DNA of 35,681 nucleotides from a virus: positions 1-35,681 of IMG/VR virus record IMGVR_UViG_3300025112_000071. One strand, written 5' to 3'. Shown here one piece after another: positions 29,017 through 34,442 of the stretch. The translations under genes and the position numbers were made by a program. The notes under the pieces were generated by a model. That model was not told the origin of the DNA and made no database searches. It saw only the letters and a program-made list of their open reading frames with translations. Numbering within the stretch: the first letter of the stretch is position 1; each line of letters starts with the position of its first letter.

Positions 29017-29185
29017 TTTAATTAGAGATAGAGACTATCCAGATGATTGCCCAGGCATAATCGTTCGTATAGATGATCGAAGAAAATCAAGACCGTATAT
29101 TGTTTTGTGTTCCGATGGAGTTTGTAGGTCATTTCCGAAGCGCTACGTTGAAACCGATTGCGAAATTGTAAGTGAAAATAGGTGA
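29003..29185 (+). CDS. KVGDLV-family small protein 8 (array member)
   Basis: This 60-residue member (GTG start) reads MKVGDLIRDRDYPDD, PGIIVRIDDR, YIVLCSDGVC and ETDCEIVSENR. It has three Cys residues and an Asp/Arg-rich first loop. GAGGT lies 6 nt upstream of the start inside the previous gene. Confidence 0.75.
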   Translation: MKVGDLIRDRDYPDDCPGIIVRIDDRRKSRPYIVLCSDGVCRSFPKRYVETDCEIVSENR

Positions 29186-29375
29186 CCTAGTGTCCATACG
29201 ACCTATTTTTGGTCGCCCCCTTGACAAAACCATCGGCGTTGTTATACTTGAAGCAGAATACGAGGGATATAAGGGACCTAAACCGATGAGGACGTTTTGC
29301 ATTCAGTGGTTTGCAGACAGACCGCAGCAATGGTGGGACGAAGACGATTTGGAGATTGTAAGTGAAAGTCGGTGA
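29172..29375 (+). CDS. KVGDLV-family small protein 9 (array member)
   Basis: This 67-residue member (GTG start) reads MKIGDLVSIRPIFG, TIGVVILEAEYEG, TFCIQWFADRP and DLEIVSESR. The aromatic run QQWWDEDD precedes the final strand. No good ribosome site precedes it (GAAATT), so it may depend most on coupling. Confidence 0.75.
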   Translation: MKIGDLVSIRPIFGRPLDKTIGVVILEAEYEGYKGPKPMRTFCIQWFADRPQQWWDEDDLEIVSESR

Positions 29376-29538
29376 TTTGGTTCAAATTTTACCTGCTCGC
29401 ATCAGTCACTATATTATAGTTGATAGATGCGTTGATCAACAATACGGTACTCCGCAATGGATTCTCTATTCGTTGGATGATACAGGAGGAATAACAATGT
29501 CCGAGTCATGGATCGAGGTTGTCAGTGAAAGTCGGTGA
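29362..29538 (+). CDS. KVGDLV-family small protein 10 (array member)
   Basis: This 58-residue member (GTG start) reads MKVGDLVQILPA, HYIIVDRCVDQ, WILYSLDDTGG and WIEVVSESR. The Gly in the second strand is replaced by Tyr-Ile-Ile, so the barrel turn may differ. GGAG precedes the start. Confidence 0.75.
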   Translation: MKVGDLVQILPARISHYIIVDRCVDQQYGTPQWILYSLDDTGGITMSESWIEVVSESR

Positions 29539-29725
29539 TTTGGTTAGAGATAACGGAGATAATGATTTGGGTCTTGTCGTGAGCGAGGTTCGTTCTTATG
29601 ATTTGGATGGAGAAGAGGGCGCAGAGTATGTCTGGGTCCAATGGAGCGAGTACGAAAACCCACAAAGAATGGCGCTGAAAGCAATAGTCGACGGCTGGGT
29701 TGAGGTAATCAGTGAAAGTCGGTGA
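29525..29725 (+). CDS. KVGDLV-family small protein 11 (array member)
   Basis: This 66-residue member (GTG start) reads MKVGDLVRDNGDN, LGLVVSEVRSYDL, YVWVQWSEYEN and GWVEVISESR. It is acidic. GAGGT precedes the start by 6 nt. A TTG at 29519 would extend it by two residues but breaks the family pattern. Confidence 0.75.
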   Translation: MKVGDLVRDNGDNDLGLVVSEVRSYDLDGEEGAEYVWVQWSEYENPQRMALKAIVDGWVEVISESR

Positions 29726-29921
29726 TTTAGTTCGTTTTTCAAAACATAATATGTATAACAAAAAGTTAGACATTAAATGGGGCTTGGGCTTGGTTACCGA
29801 GGTATATAGCGACCATGGTCGTGATAATGACGATCATGATGTGGAAGTTTGGTGGGCTAAGGTTGGTACTTCGCGAACGATAGCAGAAGATGTCATGGAG
29901 ATAGTTAATGAAGCTCGGTGA
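29712..29921 (+). CDS. KVGDLV-family small protein 12 (array member)
   Basis: This 69-residue member (GTG start) reads MKVGDLVRFSKHN, LGLVTEVYSDHG, VEVWWAKVG and EDVMEIVNEAR. The loop HGRDNDDHDV is Asp/His-rich and could bind metal. GAGGT precedes the start. Confidence 0.75.
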   Translation: MKVGDLVRFSKHNMYNKKLDIKWGLGLVTEVYSDHGRDNDDHDVEVWWAKVGTSRTIAEDVMEIVNEAR

Positions 29922-30090
29922 TTTAGTGGGGTTCGGTGATCGCACAGGCATCATCGTCGAGGATCATACAATGTGGTGTACCTACGCCAATGATGAGCCA
30001 TATCTAATGGGTGCAATGGTGGTTTATATTGAGGGTCGGCTTCGACGTGTGGTATATAAGAATCTGAGGCTGCTTAATGAAAGTCGGTGA
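29908..30090 (+). CDS. KVGDLV-family small protein 13 (array member)
   Basis: This 60-residue member (ATG start) reads MKLGDLVGFGDRT, GIIVEDHTMW, AMVVYIEGRL and LRLLNESR. It has the shortest first loop and uses Tyr in place of the usual Trp in the aromatic strand. GGAG precedes the start. Confidence 0.75.
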   Translation: MKLGDLVGFGDRTGIIVEDHTMWCTYANDEPYLMGAMVVYIEGRLRRVVYKNLRLLNESR

Positions 30091-30283
30091 TTTAGTTCAA
30101 TATCATGCTCGTGAAGAAGAGGAGGACACACTAGGCATTATTATAAAAGAAGAAGTTCAGCGAAACTATCTTGGAGAGCCAAAATTTTTTGTTGAGGTTC
30201 ACTGGTTCGACAATGATGAAACAACTTATGAACACGCTGATATCCTTCTTGATCCGGCTGAAGAGTGGATATGGGTAATATAA
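30077..30283 (+). CDS. KVGDLV-family small protein 14 (array member)
   Basis: This 68-residue member (ATG start) reads MKVGDLVQYHAREE, LGIIIKEEVQRN, FFVEVHWFDND and ends EEWIWVI, stop. It lacks the NESR/SESR tail: its TAA comes just before the next ATG (TAATG, 1-nt overlap). The tail loss is the only break in the 14-nt overlap rule. Confidence 0.75.
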   Translation: MKVGDLVQYHAREEEEDTLGIIIKEEVQRNYLGEPKFFVEVHWFDNDETTYEHADILLDPAEEWIWVI

Positions 30284-30444
30284 TGAAAGTCGGTGATTTG
30301 ATTGAATGCCCCGCAGGAATTGGGTTGATAACTGACGCCAATACTGTCAAACAAGGTGGATATGTTTTTGTGCATTTTCTCGGTGGATGGGGCAATGTCG
30401 TTGTCTATTGTAATACATTGAAGGTGATAAGTGAAAGTCGGTGA
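30283..30444 (+). CDS. KVGDLV-family small protein 15 (array member)
   Basis: This 53-residue member (ATG start) reads MKVGDLIECPAG, GLITDANTV, YVFVHFLGG and LKVISESR. It is the shortest full copy, with Phe in the aromatic strand. Its end overlaps a truncated copy by 14 nt. Confidence 0.75.
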   Translation: MKVGDLIECPAGIGLITDANTVKQGGYVFVHFLGGWGNVVVYCNTLKVISESR

Positions 30445-30475
30445 TTTGGTAAAACCTGTACCATGTTACCCTTGA
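30431..30475 (+). pseudogene. Truncated KVGDLV copy (14 codons) at the array end
   Basis: The junction repeat opens a GTG frame reading MKVGDLVKPVPCYP and then stops at the TGA inside the -35 box TTGACT of the next promoter. AAGGTGAT lies upstream, so it may still be translated. It looks like the stump left where the array was cut or fused to the next gene's promoter. Confidence 0.7.
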
Positions 30476-30499
30476 CTTTCCGAATACCGTACCTATAGT
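30472..30499 (+). promoter_or_regulatory. Promoter TTGACT-N16-TATAGT (CCGTACC core)
   Basis: TTGACT at 30472-30477, a 16-bp spacer ending ACCGTACC and TATAGT at 30494-30499. It drives the zinc-knuckle gene, which has AAAGGAG at 30519. Confidence 0.8.
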
Positions 30500-30533
30500 T
30501 AGAGCGTAACTGCTTACAAAAGGAGACAAGAAG

Positions 30534-31343
30534 ATGGTCTGGATGAAAGATCCAAAAACCGGCCGGAGCAAGAGAACGGTTCATTGTGGCTGGTGCTATG
30601 AAACAGGACACAACCGTGCGAGCTGCCCCCACTTAGGGGAAGCCATGAAGAAAAGAGTCGAGGATCTTAAAAAGCAAATTGAAAGAGGCGTGTTCGAGAA
30701 TTCTTATTGGGATGAATCGAAGGCCAGATATGAGATAGACCGCGTAGAAAAAAGATATGGTAGAGGCAAAACGCGCAAGAAAAGTACGTGTTCTTATTGT
30801 GAAGATGAAGGGCACAATAGAAGGTCATGCGAATTTCGTAAGAGTGATGTGCGTGCAGACGTTCAGAAAACCTTGTCGGCACGCAAAGAAATCGCGACCC
30901 GATTAGACCTTTCGGGATTTGGTCCCGGTGCTCTCGTCATTATCCATAAAAAATGGGGTGACGAGCCAGGAGAACAGCCTGCTTTGGTGGACAGTATCAA
31001 TTTTGTTGCCATTACTCATGAAAATGTTTTCGGTGGCAATCATGATTTTACAAGATTAGCAATTGCTAGAGGGTTCCCTACAGAGGATTACCCAAAAGGG
31101 CGAACCTATCCAATTTCACTGCCTTTAGATGTAGTTGATATTCATAATCGCGCAACCAAGGCAAAACTTCACTGCTATACACAGTTTGATGCTTATGAAT
31201 TGGTATCTCCTGTTAATGTCTCAGTCCCAGATGAGTTTTTAACTCTAGAGGGTTGTTCAAGGGGTGTTCGTTTGTCGGGCAAGTTTGAAGGGCGACGACC
31301 TCTCGAATATAGCAATCCGCACTATCCACCAGAGGAGGAATAA
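30534..31343 (+). CDS. Protein with two CCHC zinc knuckles
   Basis: This 269-residue protein has two perfect zinc knuckles of the C-x2-C-x4-H-x4-C type: CGWCYETGHNRASC (Cys18, Cys21, His26, Cys31) and CSYCEDEGHNRRSC (Cys86, Cys89, His94, Cys99). They are linked by a charged helix. Such knuckles bind single-stranded RNA or DNA in retroviral Gag and eukaryotic proteins and are uncommon in bacteria and phages. The C-terminal half (from 125) is beta-rich with PGALVIIHKKWGD, which echoes the small-barrel proteins nearby, and ends Pro/Glu-rich. It has its own promoter and an AAAGGAG site. Nucleic-acid binding is a reasonable inference; the target is unknown. Confidence 0.85.
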   Translation: MVWMKDPKTGRSKRTVHCGWCYETGHNRASCPHLGEAMKKRVEDLKKQIERGVFENSYWDESKARYEIDRVEKRYGRGKTRKKSTCSYCEDEGHNRRSCEFRKSDVRADVQKTLSARKEIATRLDLSGFGPGALVIIHKKWGDEPGEQPALVDSINFVAITHENVFGGNHDFTRLAIARGFPTEDYPKGRTYPISLPLDVVDIHNRATKAKLHCYTQFDAYELVSPVNVSVPDEFLTLEGCSRGVRLSGKFEGRRPLEYSNPHYPPEEE

Positions 31344-31345
31344 TA

Positions 31346-31606
31346 ATGACTTTGAAAGAAGCACATAAGCTACAACCTGGCGCAATCGTTAGGGAATCTT
31401 GGGGGCATGCCTGGAATCAAGGGCTTGTCTTGGCTAAAACATATGTGAAGGAAACTCATAGAGCCAAGATGCTATGCCAAATGAAAGAGGAACGCTATGA
31501 TGTTGTGGTTCATTGGCTAAAAGGTCCGAGGACAGGAGCCAGGGAGACAAATCCAAACACCTATCAAAATTGGGAACTGATGCTTCTTTCTCATTATGTC
31601 CCTTGA
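31346..31606 (+). CDS. Divergent KVGDLV-like small barrel protein
   Basis: This 86-residue protein follows the family order in diverged form: LQPGAIVRESW, QGLVLAKTYV, YDVVVHWLKGP and NWELMLLSHYVP. It lacks the array junctions. GGAGG lies upstream of the ATG and it follows the zinc-knuckle gene by 2 nt. Its TGA stop lies inside the -35 box of the next promoter. Confidence 0.7.
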   Translation: MTLKEAHKLQPGAIVRESWGHAWNQGLVLAKTYVKETHRAKMLCQMKEERYDVVVHWLKGPRTGARETNPNTYQNWELMLLSHYVP

Positions 31607-31630
31607 CTTTGGAAAATCCGTCCCTATGGT
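31603..31630 (+). promoter_or_regulatory. Promoter TTGACT-N16-TATGGT (CCGTCCC core)
   Basis: TTGACT at 31603-31608 and TATGGT at 31625-31630 with a spacer ending TCCGTCCC. The upstream stop codon TGA is inside the -35 box. Confidence 0.75.
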
Positions 31631-31663
31631 ATGGGCGTACCCTACTAACGAAGGAAAAGCAAA

Positions 31664-32038
31664 ATGGGTTATCGTTCAGAAGTAGTCTTCGCAGTTTCAG
31701 AAGAAGTGATTCCCGCTTTGATGTGTTTGTTCGCAAAGAAGCCAGAGGTGCAGAAGCTTTGCACTGTTGATTCAGAGCTAGATACTGACTACCAAGATGG
31801 TTGGCTAATGCGCTGGGACTATATCAAGTGGTACGAATCCGACACTGTGATAAATGATCTTGCGAGTTTCATCGAGGCTTTAGAATCTGATGACTTGTCT
31901 GATTATGGGTTAGATGACGACACGGACGGATGGTATCAACGGTTTAAGTTTATCCGCATAGGCGAAGATTATGATGATGTGGAGTCTAAGGGATGCGGAT
32001 TTGACGACATCCAATTGAACCGAGCAATTTCATATTAA
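31664..32038 (+). CDS. Small phage protein of the MGYRSEV type
   Basis: This 124-residue acidic protein begins MGYRSEVVFAVSEE and contains MRWDYIKWYESD and FKFIRIGEDYDDVESKG. The MGYRS opening plus a WY...RIGE..DD layout is seen in uncharacterised proteins of many phages. AAGGAA precedes the ATG, and it has its own promoter and probably its own transcript. The function is unknown; the acidity could suit an inhibitor. Confidence 0.75.
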   Translation: MGYRSEVVFAVSEEVIPALMCLFAKKPEVQKLCTVDSELDTDYQDGWLMRWDYIKWYESDTVINDLASFIEALESDDLSDYGLDDDTDGWYQRFKFIRIGEDYDDVESKGCGFDDIQLNRAISY

Positions 32039-32041
32039 ATA

Positions 32042-32069
32042 TTGACTTTAGGTAATCCGTGCTTATAGT
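32042..32069 (+). promoter_or_regulatory. Promoter TTGACT-N16-TATAGT (CCGTGCT core)
   Basis: TTGACT at 32042-32047 and TATAGT at 32064-32069. Start near 32075, which rules out the GTG at 32076 as an ordinary start for the next gene. Confidence 0.75.
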
Positions 32070-32093
32070 TATATTGTGGGAGGATCATATTCA

Positions 32094-32705
32094 ATGATAC
32101 AGACTGAAAACGATAATTTTATCTCTAGGGTTAAGAAGCTTATAGATTCTCCTCATCTTTCGGATTGGGAGGAAGGCTTTTTGAGTTCTCTGAAGACCTC
32201 ACTTGATAAATGGGGCAGACTAACAGCCCGACAGCATTCAGTATTGCAATCTATTGAAAGCAAGAATGATCCTGCCCATGTGGCTGCTCGGAAGGCATGG
32301 GCAGAAAATTTCACTGATGAAATGCGTGAAAAGCTTGTGATTGCTGCTCGCTACTACACACAGAATCCTCCTTACTTTGCAGATGCAGCGGAAAGAATTC
32401 TTTCCGATGATAAATACATGCCATCTCAAAAACTATATACCAAGATGGTTGAGAACAAATATGTCAACCGCGTCATCGCGAACATCGAATCTGAACCAAC
32501 TTACCCAGCAGGTTCAATGGCTTGCGTCAGAGCAACTGCTAGCGGCTATCTGGGACGTTTGCGGAACAAATTGGTAATGGTAGTCGAATACCCTGACAAG
32601 TTGCCTCGTGCGGCCAAAGGTGCCAAACCTGTAGTGATTCTCCCGGTAGGTTCAACCGAGATGATTGAAACCGAAGAACGTTGGCTTAAACGTGCGAGTG
32701 TGTGA
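32094..32705 (+). CDS. Phage protein of unknown function, helical N-half and basic beta C-half
   Basis: This 203-residue protein has a helical N-terminal half with WGRLTARQHSVLQSIESK and a C-terminal half that is beta-rich and basic (YLGRLRNKLVMVVEYPDKLP, then KPVVILPVGS). The C-half could be a nucleic-acid-binding barrel. I do not recognise the family. GGGAGGA lies 10 nt before the ATG at 32094; a GTG at 32076 falls at the transcription start. It shares one base with the next start. Confidence 0.7.
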   Translation: MIQTENDNFISRVKKLIDSPHLSDWEEGFLSSLKTSLDKWGRLTARQHSVLQSIESKNDPAHVAARKAWAENFTDEMREKLVIAARYYTQNPPYFADAAERILSDDKYMPSQKLYTKMVENKYVNRVIANIESEPTYPAGSMACVRATASGYLGRLRNKLVMVVEYPDKLPRAAKGAKPVVILPVGSTEMIETEERWLKRASV

Positions 32706-32866
32706 TGAAAAAAGTATTTCAGTCCCTTGCAGGAATGGCATATGAATTGTTTGCACCCTTTGCTATTCTCTATTTAATATGCACCCTAATATGGGATCAC
32801 CATCACATTACCAGAATGTGGTTTCACTTGCAGAGTTGGCTAGCTTCCGTGCTATGTGTGCTTTAA
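32705..32866 (+). CDS. Short membrane protein
   Basis: This 53-residue protein has a hydrophobic span (YELFAPFAILYLICTLIW), a His triplet (DHHH) and a second weaker hydrophobic end (LQSWLASVLCVL). Its ATG overlaps the upstream stop (TGATG). No family is recognised. Confidence 0.55.
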   Translation: MKKVFQSLAGMAYELFAPFAILYLICTLIWDHHHITRMWFHLQSWLASVLCVL

Positions 32867-32881
32867 CTCGTTGAAATAATT

Positions 32882-32897
32882 AAAAAATATATTTTTT
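32882..32897 (+). repeat. AT-rich palindrome (AAAAAATATATTTTTT) before a promoter, copy 2
   Basis: This is a perfect palindrome immediately before the TTTACT -35 box of the tRNA-Leu promoter, matching the arrangement at 20727. Confidence 0.55.
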
Positions 32898-32898
32898 C

Positions 32899-32926
32899 TT
32901 TACTCATGAGATACTGTTCCTACAGT
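32899..32926 (+). promoter_or_regulatory. Promoter TTTACT-N16-TACAGT for tRNA-Leu
   Basis: TTTACT at 32899-32904 and TACAGT at 32921-32926 with the spacer ending CTGTTCC. Start near 32933, six bases before the tRNA. Confidence 0.75.
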
Positions 32927-32938
32927 ATAGGAGATTAA

Positions 32939-33022
32939 AGCACTGTGGCGGAATTGGCATACGCAACGGACTTAAAATCCGTCGCCCGTAAGGGATTGAG
33001 GGTTCAAGTCCCTCCAGTGCTA
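32939..33022 (+). tRNA. tRNA-Leu (anticodon TAA), CCA not encoded
   Basis: Acceptor AGCACTG/CAGTGCT, D arm, anticodon stem ACGGA/TCCGT with loop CTTAAAA (anticodon TAA) and T arm GAGGG-TTCAAGT-CCCTC are all present. There is a long class II variable arm containing CCC...GGG. After the discriminator A the sequence is CAT, not CCA, so a host enzyme must add the tail. It reads UUA. Confidence 0.93.
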
Positions 33023-33043
33023 CATTCACAAAAGGAGATAGAG

Positions 33044-33121
33044 GTGGATTTCACTTTAATTACAATAGTTTACCCGGTAATGACGGCGTTGGTCCTGGCT
33101 TATCGAATTTTTGTTGCATAA
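33044..33121 (+). CDS. Tiny membrane peptide after tRNA-Leu
   Basis: This 25-residue reading frame (GTG start) is one hydrophobic segment (LITIVYPVMTALVLAY). AAAGGAG lies about 7 nt upstream. The ribosome site supports translation, but nothing else does. Confidence 0.4.
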   Translation: MDFTLITIVYPVMTALVLAYRIFVA

Positions 33122-33126
33122 AAACC

Positions 33127-33154
33127 TTTACTTTGGTTTTTTCGTTCTTATAGT
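33127..33154 (+). promoter_or_regulatory. Promoter TTTACT-N16-TATAGT for MoxR-like ATPase
   Basis: TTTACT at 33127-33132 and TATAGT at 33149-33154 with a T-rich spacer ending CGTTCT. The leader to the ATG at 33199 is about 40 nt with AGGAG. Confidence 0.75.
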
Positions 33155-33198
33155 TTAAACATCAATGGAAGCTAATACTTATAGTATAGGAGAATAAA

Positions 33199-34269
33199 AT
33201 GGCTGTTGATTTCAAAACGTTTCGTTCCGTGGCATCCCACGTTATAGCTGTCAAGAAACCTGTCTTGCTGCGTGGTCGTCATGGAGTCGGTAAATCTGAG
33301 GTTGTATATCAGGTTGCTGAAGATCTTAAACTACCCGTTGTCGAACGTCGTGCGTCACAAATGACCGAGGGCGATCTCATTGGATTACCTAAGACTGACG
33401 GTGATATCACTTCTTTCTGTCCCCCTGATTGGTTTCATCATGCTTGTGAAAAAGCAGTGGTTCTCTTCTTTGATGAAGTTGATCGTGCTGTAACCGAAGT
33501 GCGTCAAGGTCTTTTCGAGTTGACTGATTCTCGCAAACTCTTTGGTAAACACTTGCATCCGAAAACTGTCATCTTGGCTGCTGTTAATGGCGGCGAGCAT
33601 GGTTCCCAATATCAGGTAGGGGAAATGGACCCGGCTGAATTGGACCGATGGACTGTTTTTGATGTAGAGCCAAGCGTTGAAGATTGGTTGGATTGGGGCA
33701 AGAAAGAGATTGATTCTCTTATCTGGGACTTCATCAATCAGAATCGCTCTCACTTGGAGCACTCTGAAGACTTTGAGCCAAACAAAGTTTATCCTTCACG
33801 TCGTTCTTGGAAGCGCTTGAATGATTGCTTGGTTGCTGCTAGTCTTCTGTCTGAGGAGCAAAAGCATAATGCTGACGTGTATCATCTTTCTAGTGCCTTT
33901 GTTGGCATGGAAGCCGCCGTTGCGTTCCACGATTTCGTTCAGAATTATGAACGTCAAGTGACTGTTGAGATGATTCTTGATGAGGGACAAACCGAGAAGA
34001 CTTCTGACTTTGGTATCAACGAGCATTGTGCGCTCATCGAGAAGATGGAAGCTACCGATACTTTTGTTGAACCTCTTGCAGAAGAACAGATTCAAAACTT
34101 GACGAATTACTTCGTAACGCTTCCTTCCGAGGCAGCAATGAAGCTTTGGACGGTTCTCGGTAAAGGCGATAATCAAAATGTAATCGCGTTGCACAAGGCA
34201 ACTTCTGACGATGGTACTAAAGTTTCTGCTCGCATGGTTCAAATGCTAACCGGAAAGGAAAAGAAATAA
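33199..34269 (+). CDS. MoxR-type AAA+ ATPase
   Basis: This 356-residue protein is an AAA+ ATPase of the MoxR/AAA_5 kind, usually partnered with a VWA-domain protein. It has Walker A GRHGVGKS (26-33), a MoxR-like MTEGDLIG segment where these ATPases contact substrate, Walker B VLFFDEVDR (88-96), the sensor-1 Asn in LAAVNGG and a sensor-2-like region with DRWTVFDVEP. It would use ATP to remodel or load a partner. The VWA-metallopeptidase gene lies 173 nt downstream with its own promoter, the classic MoxR-VWA pairing. AGGAG precedes the ATG. Confidence 0.88.
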   Translation: MAVDFKTFRSVASHVIAVKKPVLLRGRHGVGKSEVVYQVAEDLKLPVVERRASQMTEGDLIGLPKTDGDITSFCPPDWFHHACEKAVVLFFDEVDRAVTEVRQGLFELTDSRKLFGKHLHPKTVILAAVNGGEHGSQYQVGEMDPAELDRWTVFDVEPSVEDWLDWGKKEIDSLIWDFINQNRSHLEHSEDFEPNKVYPSRRSWKRLNDCLVAASLLSEEQKHNADVYHLSSAFVGMEAAVAFHDFVQNYERQVTVEMILDEGQTEKTSDFGINEHCALIEKMEATDTFVEPLAEEQIQNLTNYFVTLPSEAAMKLWTVLGKGDNQNVIALHKATSDDGTKVSARMVQMLTGKEKK

Positions 34270-34275
34270 GAGTTA

Positions 34276-34388
34276 CGCAAAGGGTAAAAAGAGTTTATTT
34301 AATCAAACACCTTTCGCCTTCTAGGTGTCAAAACAAAAGCAGGATAGTAAGGCTGCTCTACGAGAAATCAGCCCCCTTTGCGCTTTTT
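34276..34388 (+). ncRNA. Candidate structured RNA between MoxR and VWA genes
   Basis: CGCAAAGGG (34276-34284) pairs with CCCTTTGCG (34374-34382) over 9 bp. It encloses two hairpins, ACACCT/AGGTGT (34307-34328) and AGCAG/CTGCT (34338-34357), and a T5 run follows at 34384. This would make a junction-type structure that could act as terminator, attenuator or separate RNA. Evidence is from base-pairing only. Confidence 0.45.
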
Positions 34389-34390
34389 CC

Positions 34391-34418
34391 TTTACTTAAT
34401 CAAATCCGTTCCTATAGT
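34391..34418 (+). promoter_or_regulatory. Promoter TTTACT-N16-TATAGT (CCGTTCC core)
   Basis: TTTACT at 34391-34396 and TATAGT at 34413-34418, spacer ending ATCCGTTCC. It drives the VWA gene, right after the structured element. Confidence 0.8.
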
Positions 34419-34442
34419 TAGTATGTAACAGGGAGACAAACC

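Larger units (their letters stand above)
28659..30452 (+). repeat. Repeated dual-coding junction of the KVGDLV gene array
   Basis: About 22 bp of the form ARTGAAAGTCGGTGATTTRG recur at 28659, 28849, 29003, 29172, 29362, 29525, 29712, 29908, 30077, 30283 and 30431; an outlying copy is at 25915. In one frame it reads SESR (or NESR, NEAR, SENR) then stop; in the next frame it reads Met-Lys-Val-Gly-Asp-Leu. GAGGT or GGAG in the preceding codons supplies a ribosome site. Spacing is 148-206 bp. The start-to-stop overlap is 14 nt in all except at 30283 (1 nt). Confidence 0.9.

Noticed and set aside
28659-30475. CRISPR array or integron cassette array
   Set aside because: The repeats are regular in length, but the segments between are coding frames of 148-206 bp, not short spacers. 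There is no attC-like fold, integrase or cas gene.
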